Source: Achromobacter denitrificans NBRC 15125
GTDB lineage: Bacteria > Pseudomonadota > Gammaproteobacteria > Burkholderiales > Burkholderiaceae_B
Direction of reading: 5' to 3'
NCBI RefSeq assembly: GCF_001571365.1
Contig: NZ_BCTQ01000004.1
Coordinates: 62,001 to 126,000, forward strand
Length of the DNA: 64,000 nt
Shown here: positions 51,703 to 62,300 of the stretch, one piece after another
How the letters are laid out: each line of letters opens with the position of its first letter
How positions within the stretch are numbered: position 1 is the stretch's first letter
Position numbers and translations under genes: made by a program
The notes under the pieces: model-generated
What the model saw: the letters and a program-made list of their open reading frames with translations, nothing else
The model's database searches: none
What the model was told of the DNA's origin: nothing

Positions 51703-54285
51703 ATGAAGCAGCACTTGTTGTCGGCCGCCATCCTGGCGGCCTGCGCGGCCATGGGCGCTCAAGCCCAAGCCCAGGAAATCCAGCAGAAATCCCAGCAGCA
51801 GGCCGAGGCCGCGGCGCGCCCGGCAGGCGCCGTCGGCGGCCAGGTCACGATACGGCGCGACGGCTATGGCATGCCGCATGTGTATGCCAACACGGTCTAC
51901 GGCATCTTCTATGGCTACGGCTACGCCGTGGCGCAGGACCGCCTGTTCCAGATGGAGATGGCGCGGCGCAGCACCCAGGGCCGCGTGGCCGAGGTGCTGG
52001 GCCAGTCCATGGTGGCGTTCGACAAGTCCATCCGCGGGAATTTCTCGCCCGAGCGCATCCAGCGCCAGCTGGCCGCGCAGCCGGCGTCCGACCGCCAGAT
52101 ACTGGACGGCTACGCGGCGGGCATGAACGCCTGGATCGCCCGGGTGCGCGCCGAGCCCGGCAGCCTGATGCCCAAGGAATTCAACGACCTGGGGTTCAAG
52201 CCGGGCGACTGGACGGCCTACGACGTGGCGATGGTGTTCGTGGGCACCATGGCCAACCGCTTTTCGGATGCCAACAGCGAGATCGACAACCTGGCGCTGC
52301 TGACCGCGTTGAAGGATCGCCACGGCGAGGAGCGCGCCATGCAGATCTTCAACCAGTTGCGCTGGATGACCGACAGCCGCGCGCCCGTGACGGTGCCGGA
52401 GGAAGAGGGGCGCTACCAGCCCGAGGGCGGGCGGCCGCCGGCCCGGCTGTCCTACGCCTTGCCGCGCTACGACGGCACGCCGCCCATGCTGGAGCGCGTG
52501 GCGCGCGATGCGCGCACCCGCGGCGTGGTGGACGAATCTCCGGCCGATGCGCGCAAGCTGCTGCTGGCGCAGTTCGCGGAATCGGGCCAGCCCGGCATCG
52601 CCGGGTTCCCCACCACCAGCAACATGTGGATCGTGGGCCGCGAGCACGCCAAGGACGCGCGCTCCATCCTGCTGAACGGGCCGCAGTTCGGCTGGTGGAA
52701 TCCGGCCTACACCTATGGCATCGGCCTGCATGGCGCGGGCTTCGACGTGGTCGGCAACACGCCGTTCGCCTATCCCAGCATCCTGTTCGGCCACAACGCG
52801 CACGTAACCTGGGGCTCCACCGCGGGCTTCGGCGACGACGTGGACATCTATGCCGAAAAGCTGGATCCCGCCGACCGCACCCGCTACTTCCACGACGGGG
52901 CCTGGAAAACGATGGAGAAGCGCACGGAGCTCATCGAGGTCAAGGATGCCGAGCCCGTGATGATGGACGTGTACCGCACGGTGCACGGCATCGTCACCAA
53001 GTTCGACGAGAAGCAGGGCGTGGCCTACGCCAAGGCGCGCGCGTGGGAAGGCTACGAACTGCAATCGCTGATGGCCTGGACGCACAAGGCGCAGTCGCGC
53101 GACTGGAATGAATGGAAGCGGCAGGCGGCGCGCCACGCGCTGACCATCAACTGGTACTACGCGGACGACCGGGGCAACATCGGCTATGCGCACACGGGCT
53201 TCTATCCCAAGCGCCGCCCGGGCCACGATCCGCGCCTGCCGGTGCCGGGCACCGGCGAGATGGACTGGGACGGCATGCTGCCGTTCTCGACCAATCCGCA
53301 GGTCTACAACCCGCGCCAGGGCTTCATCGCCAACTGGAACAACCAGCCCATGCGCGGCTATCCGTCCACCGACCTGTTCGCCATCGTGTGGGGACAGGCC
53401 GACCGCTACGCCGAGATCGAGACGCGCCTGAAGGCCATGACGGCCGATGGCGGCAAGGTCAGCGCGCAGCAGATGTGGGACCTGATCCGAACCACCAGCT
53501 ACGCCGACGTGAACCGCCGCCATTTCCTGCCCTTCCTGCAGCAGGCGGTGCAAGGTTTGCCGGCCGACGATGCCCGCGCGCGGATGGTGGCGGGGCTGGC
53601 GTCCTGGGACGGCATGGGCACCAGCGAGAAGCAGCCCGGCTTTTACGACAACGCCGGCCCGGCCGTGATGGACGCCTGGCTGCGCGCCATGCTCAAGCGC
53701 ACGCTGGCCGACGAGATGCCGGCCGATTTTTTCAAGTGGTACAGCGCCACCGGCTACCCCACGCCGGCCGCGCCTGCTACGGGCTCGGTCAACCTGACGG
53801 TGGGCACCAAGGTGCTGTACAACGCGCTGGCCGGGCGGAACGCCGGCGTGCCGCAGCAATACGACTTCTTCAACGGCCAGCCGCCCCAGGCCGTGACGCT
53901 GGCGGCGCTGGACGACGCGCTGGCCGCCTTGCGCGAGGCCTACGGCCAGGATCCCGCCGGCTGGCGCGTGCCCGCGCCGCCGATGGTGTTCGCGCCCAAG
54001 AACTTCCTGGGCGTGCCGCAGGCCGACGCCAAGGCGGTGCTGAGCGCGCCGGCCACGCAGAACCGCGGAACCGAGAACAACATGACGGTGTTCGACGCCC
54101 GCGGCGTGCGCGCGGTGGACGTGGTGGCGCCGGGGCAGAGCGGTTTCGTGGCCCCGGACGGCACGGCGTCGCCCCACGCCCGAGACCAGTTCGACCTGTA
54201 TGCCTCCTTCGGCAGCAAGCGGGTCTGGTTCACGGAGGCGGAAGTGCGGGCCAACGCTAAGTCGGTAGAGACGCTGCGCTACTGA
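51703..54285 (+). CDS. pac: Penicillin G acylase precursor (Ntn-hydrolase)
   Basis: An 860-residue precursor with a Sec signal peptide (cleavage after A-Q-A near 24), alpha chain, spacer and beta chain. The autocatalytic nucleophile is Ser306 in TTSNMWIVG. Counting it as B1, Gln23, Phe24, Phe57, Ala69, Asp73 and Asp76 (WGSTAGFGDDVDI) fall at exactly the residue numbers known for E. coli penicillin G acylase. The oxyanion/catalytic Asn (IANWNNQP) and Arg (ADRYAEIE) are kept. It hydrolyses phenylacetyl amides in the periplasm. Start ATG 51703 has GGAG about 11 nt upstream. Its 3' end overlaps the convergent ABC gene by 29 nt. Confidence 0.95.
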   Translation: MKQHLLSAAILAACAAMGAQAQAQEIQQKSQQQAEAAARPAGAVGGQVTIRRDGYGMPHVYANTVYGIFYGYGYAVAQDRLFQMEMARRSTQGRVAEVLGQSMVAFDKSIRGNFSPERIQRQLAAQPASDRQILDGYAAGMNAWIARVRAEPGSLMPKEFNDLGFKPGDWTAYDVAMVFVGTMANRFSDANSEIDNLALLTALKDRHGEERAMQIFNQLRWMTDSRAPVTVPEEEGRYQPEGGRPPARLSYALPRYDGTPPMLERVARDARTRGVVDESPADARKLLLAQFAESGQPGIAGFPTTSNMWIVGREHAKDARSILLNGPQFGWWNPAYTYGIGLHGAGFDVVGNTPFAYPSILFGHNAHVTWGSTAGFGDDVDIYAEKLDPADRTRYFHDGAWKTMEKRTELIEVKDAEPVMMDVYRTVHGIVTKFDEKQGVAYAKARAWEGYELQSLMAWTHKAQSRDWNEWKRQAARHALTINWYYADDRGNIGYAHTGFYPKRRPGHDPRLPVPGTGEMDWDGMLPFSTNPQVYNPRQGFIANWNNQPMRGYPSTDLFAIVWGQADRYAEIETRLKAMTADGGKVSAQQMWDLIRTTSYADVNRRHFLPFLQQAVQGLPADDARARMVAGLASWDGMGTSEKQPGFYDNAGPAVMDAWLRAMLKRTLADEMPADFFKWYSATGYPTPAAPATGSVNLTVGTKVLYNALAGRNAGVPQQYDFFNGQPPQAVTLAALDDALAALREAYGQDPAGWRVPAPPMVFAPKNFLGVPQADAKAVLSAPATQNRGTENNMTVFDARGVRAVDVVAPGQSGFVAPDGTASPHARDQFDLYASFGSKRVWFTEAEVRANAKSVETLRY

Positions 54286-57200
54286 TCGCGTAGCCGCCCT
54301 GGTGGCTGGCCAGGCGCGCATAGACCCCTTGCCGCTTCAGCAACTGGTCGTGCGTGCCGGCCTCGGCCAGCGTGCCGCGGTCCAGCACCAGGATCAGATC
54401 GGCATCGCGTATCGTCGACAGGCGGTGCGCGATGACCAGCGTGGTGCGGTGGCGCATCAGCACGTCCAGCGCGCCGCGCACCTGCATCTCGGACAGGGTG
54501 TCCAGGTGCGAGGTGGCCTCGTCCAGGATCAGCACCGGCGCATTCTTCAGGAAGGCGCGCGCGATGGAGATGCGCTGGCGCTGGCCGCCGGAGAGCTGCA
54601 TGCCGCGCTCGCCCACGCGGGTGGCCATGCCTTCGGGCAGGGCGCGCACGAAGTCCACCAGGGCGGCCTGCTCCAGGGCGCGCGCCAGTTCCTCGGGGCT
54701 GGCCTCGGGCCGGGCCAGGCGGATATTGCCTTCCAGCGTGTCGTTGAACAGATAGGTGTCCTGCGTGACGAGGGCCACGCGCTCGCGCAGGCCGTCGAGC
54801 TGCAGCTGGCGCACGTCCACGCCATCCAGTTTCACCGCGCCCGAGCGCGGATCCCAGAAGCGCAGCAGCAGGCTGGCCACGGTGCTCTTGCCCGCGCCCG
54901 ACGCGCCCACCACGGCGACCGTGGCGCCGGCCGGCACCTTGAAGCTCAGGTCGCGCAAGGTGTCCTCGCGCTTGCCCGGATAGGCGAAGCTGACGTGCTC
55001 GAACGCCAGAGAAAGGCCATTCGCGGCGACGGGCGCGGCCAGCGGGCCGTCGGTGACGGGCTCGGGCTCGTTGGCCACCACGTGCAGGCGGCGGGTGGCG
55101 GCGATGGTGTCCGCCAGCTGCCGGCTGACCTGGGAGATTTCCGATACCGGCAGGAAGGTGGCCAGCGCGATCAGCACCAGCAGCGGCAACATGCTGGCCG
55201 ACAGCGCGCCGGCCGAGACCTGCAGCGCGCCCACCACCGCCACGGCCAGGCCGCCCAGGCCCATCGCCACTTCGAACCAGGCCGTCTGGCTGGACAGGTC
55301 GCGCAGGATGGCAAGGCGGCGGACGCGGTAGCGGTCGGCCACTTCCAGGAACTGGTCGCGGCGCCGGCCCGTCGCCTGGAAGGCGGTCAGGTCGGCCAGG
55401 CCCTGGATGGTGTCGGTGGCGTGCGCGCTCATTTCTCCGAGGGCCTGCCGGGCCTTGTCGCCCAGCGCGTCGACCTTGCGGCGCCCGCGCACCGGAGACA
55501 CCAGCGCATAGGCCAGGAAGGGCAGCAGCGCCAGCGCCACGGGCCAGCTGTACACGCCCAGGAAGCCCAGCACCGATAGCGGCACCAGCACCGACACGAT
55601 GGCCGGCGCGATGGTGTGCGCGTAGAAATACTCCACCATCTCCACGTCCTGCGTGGCCAGCGCCACCAGGTCCCCGGAGCGGCGCTGCAACAGGTAGGCC
55701 GGCGCCAGCCGCTCCAGCTTGTCGTAGAGCTTGACCCGCATGTCGGCCAGCAGCTGGTAGGCCATCGCATGGGCCAGCCAGGATTCCAGCCAGTGGAACA
55801 GCGCGGCCAGGGGCGCGGTGATCAGCAGGCCGACGACCAGCGCGGACACGTCGCGTCCGTCGCGGATGGCGGCCACGATCAGCGCGCTGAAGACGCCCAC
55901 GCCGATGAAGGCGGCGACGCGCGCCACGCCCAGCAGGATGGTGGCCGCCAAGGTGCCGCGCCACGGGCGCACCACCGACAGCAGCGTGCCCAGGGTGCCG
56001 CGCCAGCCGACCTGGGCCGCGTCGTCGTCCAGCGCCCGCAGCGCCGCCGGACCCTGCGCGCCGGAGCCGCCCTCGGGCGCGGCATCGTTCGGTTCGGGGG
56101 CGGCCGACGCGGCCGCCGGGGCCTGGCCCGCGGCCGGGTTCCGGTGCGCTTCCGCCTGTTCGCGCATCAGGCGGTAATACAGGCCGCCCTGCTCCATCAG
56201 CGCGGCATGCGCGCCGGCTTCCACGACCCGGCCCTGGTCCAGGACCAGGCAGCGGTCGGCGCCGATCACGCTGGCCAGGCGGTGGGCCAGGATCAGCGTG
56301 CTGCGGCCAGCCATCAGCCGGTCGAGCGCCTGCTGGATGAGCGCTTCGTTTTCGGTGTCCACCGAGGACAGCGCTTCGTCCAGGATCAGGATGGGGGCGT
56401 CGCGCAGCAGGGCGCGCGCGATGGCCACGCGCTGGCGCTGGCCGCCGGACAGTTGCAGGCCGCGCTCGCCGATGCGGGTGGCGTAGCCGTCGGGCAGCGC
56501 CATGATGAAGTCGTCGATGTTGGCCGCGCGGGCCGCGGCCCGCACCTGCTCGGCCGTGGCGTCCGGGCGGCCCAGGCGCAGGTTGTCGTCGATGGTGCCA
56601 TGGAACAGCGTGATGTCCTGGCTGACGAGCGCGATGTGCGACAGCAGGGCCTGCGTATCCAGTTCGTTCACGTCGCGGCCGCCGACGCGGATGCTGCCGG
56701 CCTGCGGCACGCATTCGCGCAGCAGCAGGCGCACGATGGTGGACTTGCCCGCGCCGCTGGGGCCCACCACGCCGACCCGTTCGCCCGCCGCGATGCGGAA
56801 GGTCAGGCCCTGGTGGGCGGGGCGTTCGGGCGTGTAGGAGAACGCCACGCCGTCGAATTCGATGGTGGGGGCCAGCCGCGCCGGGGCGTCGCCCGCGGCC
56901 CGCGGCGCGGGCGTGAGCGGTTGCGCGTCCATCAGGGCATGGATGCTGACGGCCGCCGATTGGCCCAGCATGCCCCGGTGCAGCACCGAGCGCAGGTCGC
57001 GCAGCGGGCGGAAGATTTCGGTGCCGGCCATCAGCACGATCAGCAGCGCCTCCACGCTCATGTCGCCGGCGGCCACGCGCCAGGCGCCGAGCGTCAGGGC
57101 CAGCGCCGCGCCCAGGGCCACGCCCAGGTCGCTGATGCCGCGCGTCAGCAGGCTGACCGACAGCACCCAGAAGGTGTTGTCCGACAGGCTGCGGGCGCGG

Positions 57201-57868
57201 GCGGCCAACCGTTGGCCCCAGGCCTTGCCCTGGCCGTAGGACTTCAGCGTGGGCAGGCCCTGCACCGCGTCGAGGAAGTCTTCGCCGAAGTCGTTCAGCG
57301 AACGCGTGCGCGCCAGGCTGGCGCGCCGGTCCAGCATGTGCACGGCCATGGGGCCGAACAACGCGAACAGCGCGGCCGCCAGGAAGACCAGCGCGGTCGG
57401 CACGTCCCAGAACGCGATCACGGCGAAGATGGCGAAGGGCGCCGCCGCCGCGATGGCGACCTGGGGCAGGTATTGGCCGAAGAAAGTCTGCAATTGCTCG
57501 ACGCCGTCCACCACCGTCAGCATCACGCCGCCCGTGCGCTGGTTGGCGAACCAGGCCGGCCCCAGGCTGACGATGCGGTCATAGAGCCGGCCGCGCAGCG
57601 CCTGCTGCACCTCGGCCGAGCAGCGGTTGGCCTGCACGGTGCGCCAGTGGTCGAAGCCCGCCCGCAGCAGCACCATGGCCGCCGCGCACAGCGCGGGCGT
57701 CAGCCAGTCCTGCCACGGCGCGCCCTCGAAGACCCGGGCCAGCAACTGCCCCAGGAACACATAGCGCGCGATGCCGGCCGCCAGCGCCAGCAGCCCCAGG
57801 AAAATACCGCCCGCCATGCCGGCGCGCAGGCCCTCGGTCAGCCGCCAAAGCCGTGAATCGAAATACAT
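54257..57868 (-). CDS. Fused double ABC exporter, CydDC-like (TMD-NBD-TMD-NBD)
   Basis: A single 1203-residue polypeptide with two exporter halves. The first ATPase has its Walker A Lys at 375 (VGPSGAGKST), [13 protein letters not shown] and LILDEALSSVD; the second has Lys994 (VGASGAGKST), LSGGQRQRISIAR and [12 protein letters not shown] Pro/Ala-rich linker (about 575-620) joins the halves. The first membrane domain resembles CydD (YLPQVAIAAAAPFAIFAVIA). CydDC exports cysteine/glutathione to the periplasm for cytochrome bd assembly; here no cydAB genes are near, so the cargo is uncertain. Start ATG 57868 has GGAGA upstream. Confidence 0.88.
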   Translation of the reverse strand: MYFDSRLWRLTEGLRAGMAGGIFLGLLALAAGIARYVFLGQLLARVFEGAPWQDWLTPALCAAAMVLLRAGFDHWRTVQANRCSAEVQQALRGRLYDRIVSLGPAWFANQRTGGVMLTVVDGVEQLQTFFGQYLPQVAIAAAAPFAIFAVIAFWDVPTALVFLAAALFALFGPMAVHMLDRRASLARTRSLNDFGEDFLDAVQGLPTLKSYGQGKAWGQRLAARARSLSDNTFWVLSVSLLTRGISDLGVALGAALALTLGAWRVAAGDMSVEALLIVLMAGTEIFRPLRDLRSVLHRGMLGQSAAVSIHALMDAQPLTPAPRAAGDAPARLAPTIEFDGVAFSYTPERPAHQGLTFRIAAGERVGVVGPSGAGKSTIVRLLLRECVPQAGSIRVGGRDVNELDTQALLSHIALVSQDITLFHGTIDDNLRLGRPDATAEQVRAAARAANIDDFIMALPDGYATRIGERGLQLSGGQRQRVAIARALLRDAPILILDEALSSVDTENEALIQQALDRLMAGRSTLILAHRLASVIGADRCLVLDQGRVVEAGAHAALMEQGGLYYRLMREQAEAHRNPAAGQAPAAASAAPEPNDAAPEGGSGAQGPAALRALDDDAAQVGWRGTLGTLLSVVRPWRGTLAATILLGVARVAAFIGVGVFSALIVAAIRDGRDVSALVVGLLITAPLAALFHWLESWLAHAMAYQLLADMRVKLYDKLERLAPAYLLQRRSGDLVALATQDVEMVEYFYAHTIAPAIVSVLVPLSVLGFLGVYSWPVALALLPFLAYALVSPVRGRRKVDALGDKARQALGEMSAHATDTIQGLADLTAFQATGRRRDQFLEVADRYRVRRLAILRDLSSQTAWFEVAMGLGGLAVAVVGALQVSAGALSASMLPLLVLIALATFLPVSEISQVSRQLADTIAATRRLHVVANEPEPVTDGPLAAPVAANGLSLAFEHVSFAYPGKREDTLRDLSFKVPAGATVAVVGASGAGKSTVASLLLRFWDPRSGAVKLDGVDVRQLQLDGLRERVALVTQDTYLFNDTLEGNIRLARPEASPEELARALEQAALVDFVRALPEGMATRVGERGMQLSGGQRQRISIARAFLKNAPVLILDEATSHLDTLSEMQVRGALDVLMRHRTTLVIAHRLSTIRDADLILVLDRGTLAEAGTHDQLLKRQGVYARLASHQGGYAISSAASLPT

Positions 57869-57939
57869 TGCAATCTCCTTCCAGAGCTTGCATGGTCCCC
57901 GATCCGGAGCGCGGGCGAAAGCGATAGTTTTTCAATCGG

Positions 57940-57960
57940 GGGTTGAGATAAACTCAACCC
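57940..57960. promoter_or_regulatory. LysR-type box GGGTTGAG-N5-CTCAACCC directly abutting the lysR start codon
   Basis: Perfect 8-bp arms around ATAAA. The right arm ends at the base before ATG 57961, so no separate Shine-Dalgarno sequence exists. The inner TTGAG-N5-CTCAA is a classical LTTR half-site pair. It suggests autorepression, possibly of a leaderless or very short-leader mRNA, and may also control the divergent ABC gene. Confidence 0.65.
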
Positions 57961-58923
57961 ATGGCCGACCTTCCCAACCACACTCCGCCGCTCGCCGCGC
58001 TGCGCGCCTTCGAGGCCGTGGCCCGCCTGGGCAGCCTGAGCCGCGACGCCGCCGAACTCAACGTTACCAAGAGCGCCGTCAGCCACCAGTTGCGGGCGCT
58101 GGAGGCCGACCTGGGCGCCACGCTGCTGCGCCGCGGAGGCACGGCGCGCCGCGCGGAGCCCACCGGCGCGGGCGCCGATCTGCTGGCGTCGGTGCAACAG
58201 GCCTTGACCCTGCTGGAAACCGCCTGCCGCAATGTGCGGGCAACGGCCCGCGGCAAGCGGCGCTATACCCTGAACGTCTCCGCCAACCCCTCGCTGGCCG
58301 CCCTGTGGCTGGCGCCGCGCATCGGCCGGTTCATCGAACTGCATCCCGACATCGACATCCAGGTCTACCTGCATGCCAGCCAGGATCCGGCCTGGAAGAG
58401 CCAGGACATCGACCTGGCCTTTCTGCACGTGCGCGCCATGGGGCCGCACAACGCGGAGCCGGGCGACATCCCGCTCATGACCGAGACGGTGGTGCCGGTG
58501 TGCAGCCCGGCGCTGGTCGCGCCGTCCGAGCGCGCCGACCCGCGGGTGTTCACGCGCCACCGTTGGCTGGAGGAGAAGCACATCGACAGCCCCGAGACCG
58601 ACTGGCGCAACTGGAGCCCGCGCCTCGGGCTGGCGGAGGCGGACTGGCAGGAGCCGATGGTGTTGAGCGGCATGAGCACGGTGGCGGCCGCCGCCGCGGC
58701 CGGCGTGGGCATCGCGCTGGGCCGGGCGCCGCTGATCGACGAGGAACTGGCCAGCGGCCGGCTGGTGCCCCTGGTGCCGCAGTTGCGAATGGCGGGGTCC
58801 TGGGGGTATGTGATGAGGATCCAGCCGAATCGGCCGATGGATGCATCGCTGCCGGCGTTGGTGGAGTTTTTGCTGGAGGAAGGCAAAAGCAGGGGGGCTT
58901 GGCAGGCCGGCGCAACGAGCTGA
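57961..58923 (+). CDS. LysR-family transcriptional regulator (GcvA-like)
   Basis: A 320-residue LTTR of the GcvA/AmpR-like group: PPLAALRAFEAVARLGSLSR with HTH RDAAELNVTKSAVSHQLRAL (about residues 23-45) and effector domain SANPSLAALWLAPRIGRFIE. It is divergent from the fused ABC gene across 92 nt containing the box at 57940-57960, so it may control both. Start ATG 57961 is fixed by family homology. Confidence 0.9.
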   Translation: MADLPNHTPPLAALRAFEAVARLGSLSRDAAELNVTKSAVSHQLRALEADLGATLLRRGGTARRAEPTGAGADLLASVQQALTLLETACRNVRATARGKRRYTLNVSANPSLAALWLAPRIGRFIELHPDIDIQVYLHASQDPAWKSQDIDLAFLHVRAMGPHNAEPGDIPLMTETVVPVCSPALVAPSERADPRVFTRHRWLEEKHIDSPETDWRNWSPRLGLAEADWQEPMVLSGMSTVAAAAAAGVGIALGRAPLIDEELASGRLVPLVPQLRMAGSWGYVMRIQPNRPMDASLPALVEFLLEEGKSRGAWQAGATS

Positions 58924-59365
58924 TCTCACCCAGCCCGCGGCCTTGCGGTTTGCTACCGGGGGCGTATTCCCCAAGCAGGGGGCGTAGATACATCAGCCGA
59001 TTGAGTCTTGTCCCGGCGGCCTTTAGATTTCTGAATTACGATTCGTAAGCGTCCGACGCTGGTGCAGGGGGACGAAGTTTCCGTACAAGGTTCAAGTCGT
59101 TATCTGGTCGTTGTTTCTGCTCCCCGGAGAAGTGCAATGAATACTCGGAATACATCGCGGCTGGCCAGTGTTTCTCCCTGCGACTTGAAGCGCAAGCCTC
59201 CCGGGCTTGCTGCCCGCACAACGGACGGGCCGCGGTTCTGCTTGGCAAGCCTCGGCACTTCCTGATCTTCCGAATTCGGTTGGAATCCCTTCCATCCGTA
59301 GTCGGGAAGCACGGCGTTGCTTCCCGTTCCCAGCCGCAGCCTGGCGAAAAAATCGGGGGATCGCA
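58924..59365. other. Non-coding interval with lower G+C upstream of the giant frame
   Basis: 442 nt visibly less GC-rich than the DNA to the left. It holds a weak 42-codon frame (ATG 59137, preceded by GGAGAAG) that I do not accept as a gene, and the hairpin at 59303-59326. It should contain the promoter of the giant gene; no clear -35/-10 pair stands out. Confidence 0.45.
59303..59326. promoter_or_regulatory. Hairpin CGGGAAGCA-N6-TGCTTCCCG 40 nt before the giant frame
   Basis: Perfect 9-bp stem with a 6-nt loop. It could be an operator or a leader hairpin. No T-tract follows, so it is not a classical terminator. Confidence 0.45.
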
Positions 59366-62300
59366 ATGCGCATCGATCTGTCGCTCCTGAAGGGCAATTC
59401 CGAACGCGACGCAACGCTGGCAAACCTTGATGTGGCCCTGCTGCGGGAGCAGCGGGAATTCAGCGGTCGGTTTGCCGGTGTCGCGGGCATCGAACCCACG
59501 GATGCGCCCGCGTTCGAGCTCGACGGACGCTGGATAGATTACATTGCGCTGGCGCCGGGCGCCGCCCGCTTTGATTTGAAGGTGCCGGCGCCGCTGAAGT
59601 TCGAAGGCGTAACCGAGCTTGAGCTTCGATTGTCCTATGCGAAAAGCGCGGGTACCTGGACGGTGGAGTTCCTGTCCGTGGCTTGGTTGAAGTACGGCTA
59701 CAAAGCCGTAGCGGGTCTGGGCCAGTGGCTGCAGGACGCACAGCGGCATGGGGTTCCCGTTCTGAAGTTGGACGATCAACGTGGTTTTCCCATCGACGAA
59801 TGGGGGCTTGCGGTCGAGCCGATGAAATGGGCGAAAGCCAGCGAAGCGTACGCGCACGTCATGAACGCCGGCATCTTCGCGGACGCGCGGCAGCGCCACA
59901 GCCTGGTGATCGTCCCGGAATCGAACACCCCCTTTATGAAGTTGGCTGCGCCGGGGCTGAACCTCATGGGCCTGCAAGGCGCGGCGCTCGGGTCTCGCGC
60001 ATCGAACTGGCGGATTGCTCCACTTGCCCTGTCATTCCCGCTGCACCGCGGCGACAGCCCCGCGACATGGCGCGGCCTGGTGTCCTGGGCGCCGGTGCAG
60101 ACCGAAGAGAACCGGGACGACGACGACCGGCTGAAGATTGCCCCGATCCTGGACCAGCTCTGGAACCGGCCCGTTGAACGCGCGCTGCTCGGCGCCCGCA
60201 TCGAGCAGGCGGCGCAGCCTGTCGTGCCGCTGCCCCTGTTGACGATCACCGAAACCAAGGCTGGGGACAGCCGCGAGAAGCAGGCGCCCCTGCTGCTCAT
60301 CGAGGCGCAGCGCGACGCGTCGTCCAACCGGCCGGGAGCCCCCCGCCTGCGGCGAGTGTTTCTGTCGGGTTCAGGGGCGATAACGCTGCGCGCGGATTTC
60401 CACCTGCAAGCGAAGTCGGCCAACGAGGCGGAGCCGGTCTGGGCCTCCAACAAGGCGATGATCAGGTTCGAGGGCAATGTCCAAAACCTGCTGCCCTTGA
60501 TCCCGACCGACGTGACCGGGGCCGGCGCAACGAGGGAGCGCCTGCTCGCGGCGCTTGATGCCGCGCTTGGCCCGGTGGAAGGCTCCGATGGCGATGATCC
60601 GCTCCTCGTCTGGCGGGCGGACGGGTCCGTGACGACGCCCGCCGCCACCGACGGCTGGATCGTCTGGGGTTCGCTGCAGTTTCAGGTGCCGGCGGGCGGG
60701 ATCGGGGCGGAGTTGGAGTGTCGAGTGCGCGGCACGTGGAACGCGCAGGAGTGCGATGCCTACCCGGAAGTGATTCTTGATCTCTTCGGTTGCAGGATAC
60801 GGCCATCGGCCAATGCCGACTCGGCGGATCGCGACCTGTACGCGGCTTTCGGGGTGCAAAGCGGGTTGGAGGACGAATTGCAGCGCGATTCCGACGTGTT
60901 GCGTTTTGCACGCCGCGAGGAGCAGGAATCGCGCCTTTGCGACATTCGCATCCGGCATCGCACTGATCGCGGCCGATTGGCCGTGAGCCGTGTGGAGGTG
61001 CGCGCGAGGGACGGTTCGCGCTTCGGCGACGAGTCCGTGGTGCTGCAGCTACGGCCGTTTTCCGTGGCGGTGGTGCAGCCCGTCGACATCGATGCCGAAG
61101 CGGGAGACCTGATCGCCGTCTGGTCCAGCAACGACCCCGAAGGCGTGCAATGGCGCGTGCCCGACGCCACCGCTGCGATCACCCTGCCTGCGCAGGCGGT
61201 AGGCGAGACGATGGAACGCGGCGCGCGCTTCTGGAAACCCGGCGCTACGAACCAGACGTGGATCGATCCTGCATCACCGATTCCATACCGCTTCTCGCCG
61301 CCTACGCAACTCGTCGTCCGGCCTTCCGTGCGCGAGCGGCGCTATAACAAGTCGCCGGCGAATTTCTCGGCGCTCCTGGCCGATGCGAAGGTCGAGTCTT
61401 TCGTCACCGAGACTATGTACCCGATCCAGGCGAGCTTCCAGGTCTCGAAGCTGGGGCTGCCGGATATCCGCATACGTGAAACGGGATCGATGTTGGGCCG
61501 CCCGGCGGAGAACCTGCCGCCGCGGATGGATCTGCAAGAGGATCTGAAGGACAAGAAGGCCGAGGACCGCTGGTTCAAGAGCATGTTCGCATCCGAAGTC
61601 GCCGCCTACGCGGCGACGCTGGGTCTGCCTCGGGATGAAATCATCGGCCTGCGAGGCCGGCAGGCGGCGGCGAAAGCGAGCTTTGCCGCGCGGCTCGCTC
61701 AATATCATGTCTACGATCCGTGGGCCGTGGATGGGCGCCTGGGGCTTGCCGAGGGCCTGTCGTTCCGCCTGCGCGACACGACATACGGCGCGCCGCCGCT
61801 GCTCAGCCCCTTGCCGCACTGGAAGGTCGAGAACCGGGTGCAGACGCCGCTCGCCAACGAGGATCTGCTGCCCGGACAGAAGCAGGAGATCCATGTCGAG
61901 AACCCGACGCGCAGCCCGCGCTTTCTTGGCGAGGGCGGCAAGTGGGCGGACAAAGACGATCCGGACGGCGCGTTCGTGGGCGGCGTTGTCCACACCATGG
62001 AGTTTCCGTCCGAGCTGGTTGCGGTTCTGCGCAACCCTATTGGGACGAAAGGTCGCATCGACAGCCTTGCGTTCACCGCGCTGGGCGCCAACGCCCACAT
62101 GGTCGTGGCCTTCGACGAGGGCCGCACGATCTTCGTGGGCGAGACCTTGCATGGGCAGCTGGCCCGGCTCATCAAGATAAGGATCGGGCGCGTCGCGGTC
62201 CTGTGGAACCGCGCGCGCCACGTGATCGTCTACGAGCGCAGCGCCGTGCCTGGTATGCAGTTCGTGGATGAGCAGGAAATCAACGGCAGCGCGACCTCGC

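Noticed and set aside
59137-59265. A 42-codon frame with GGAGAAG upstream, before the giant gene
   Set aside because: Basic, low-information product with no motif and no neighbour link. The ribosome-like site alone is not enough.
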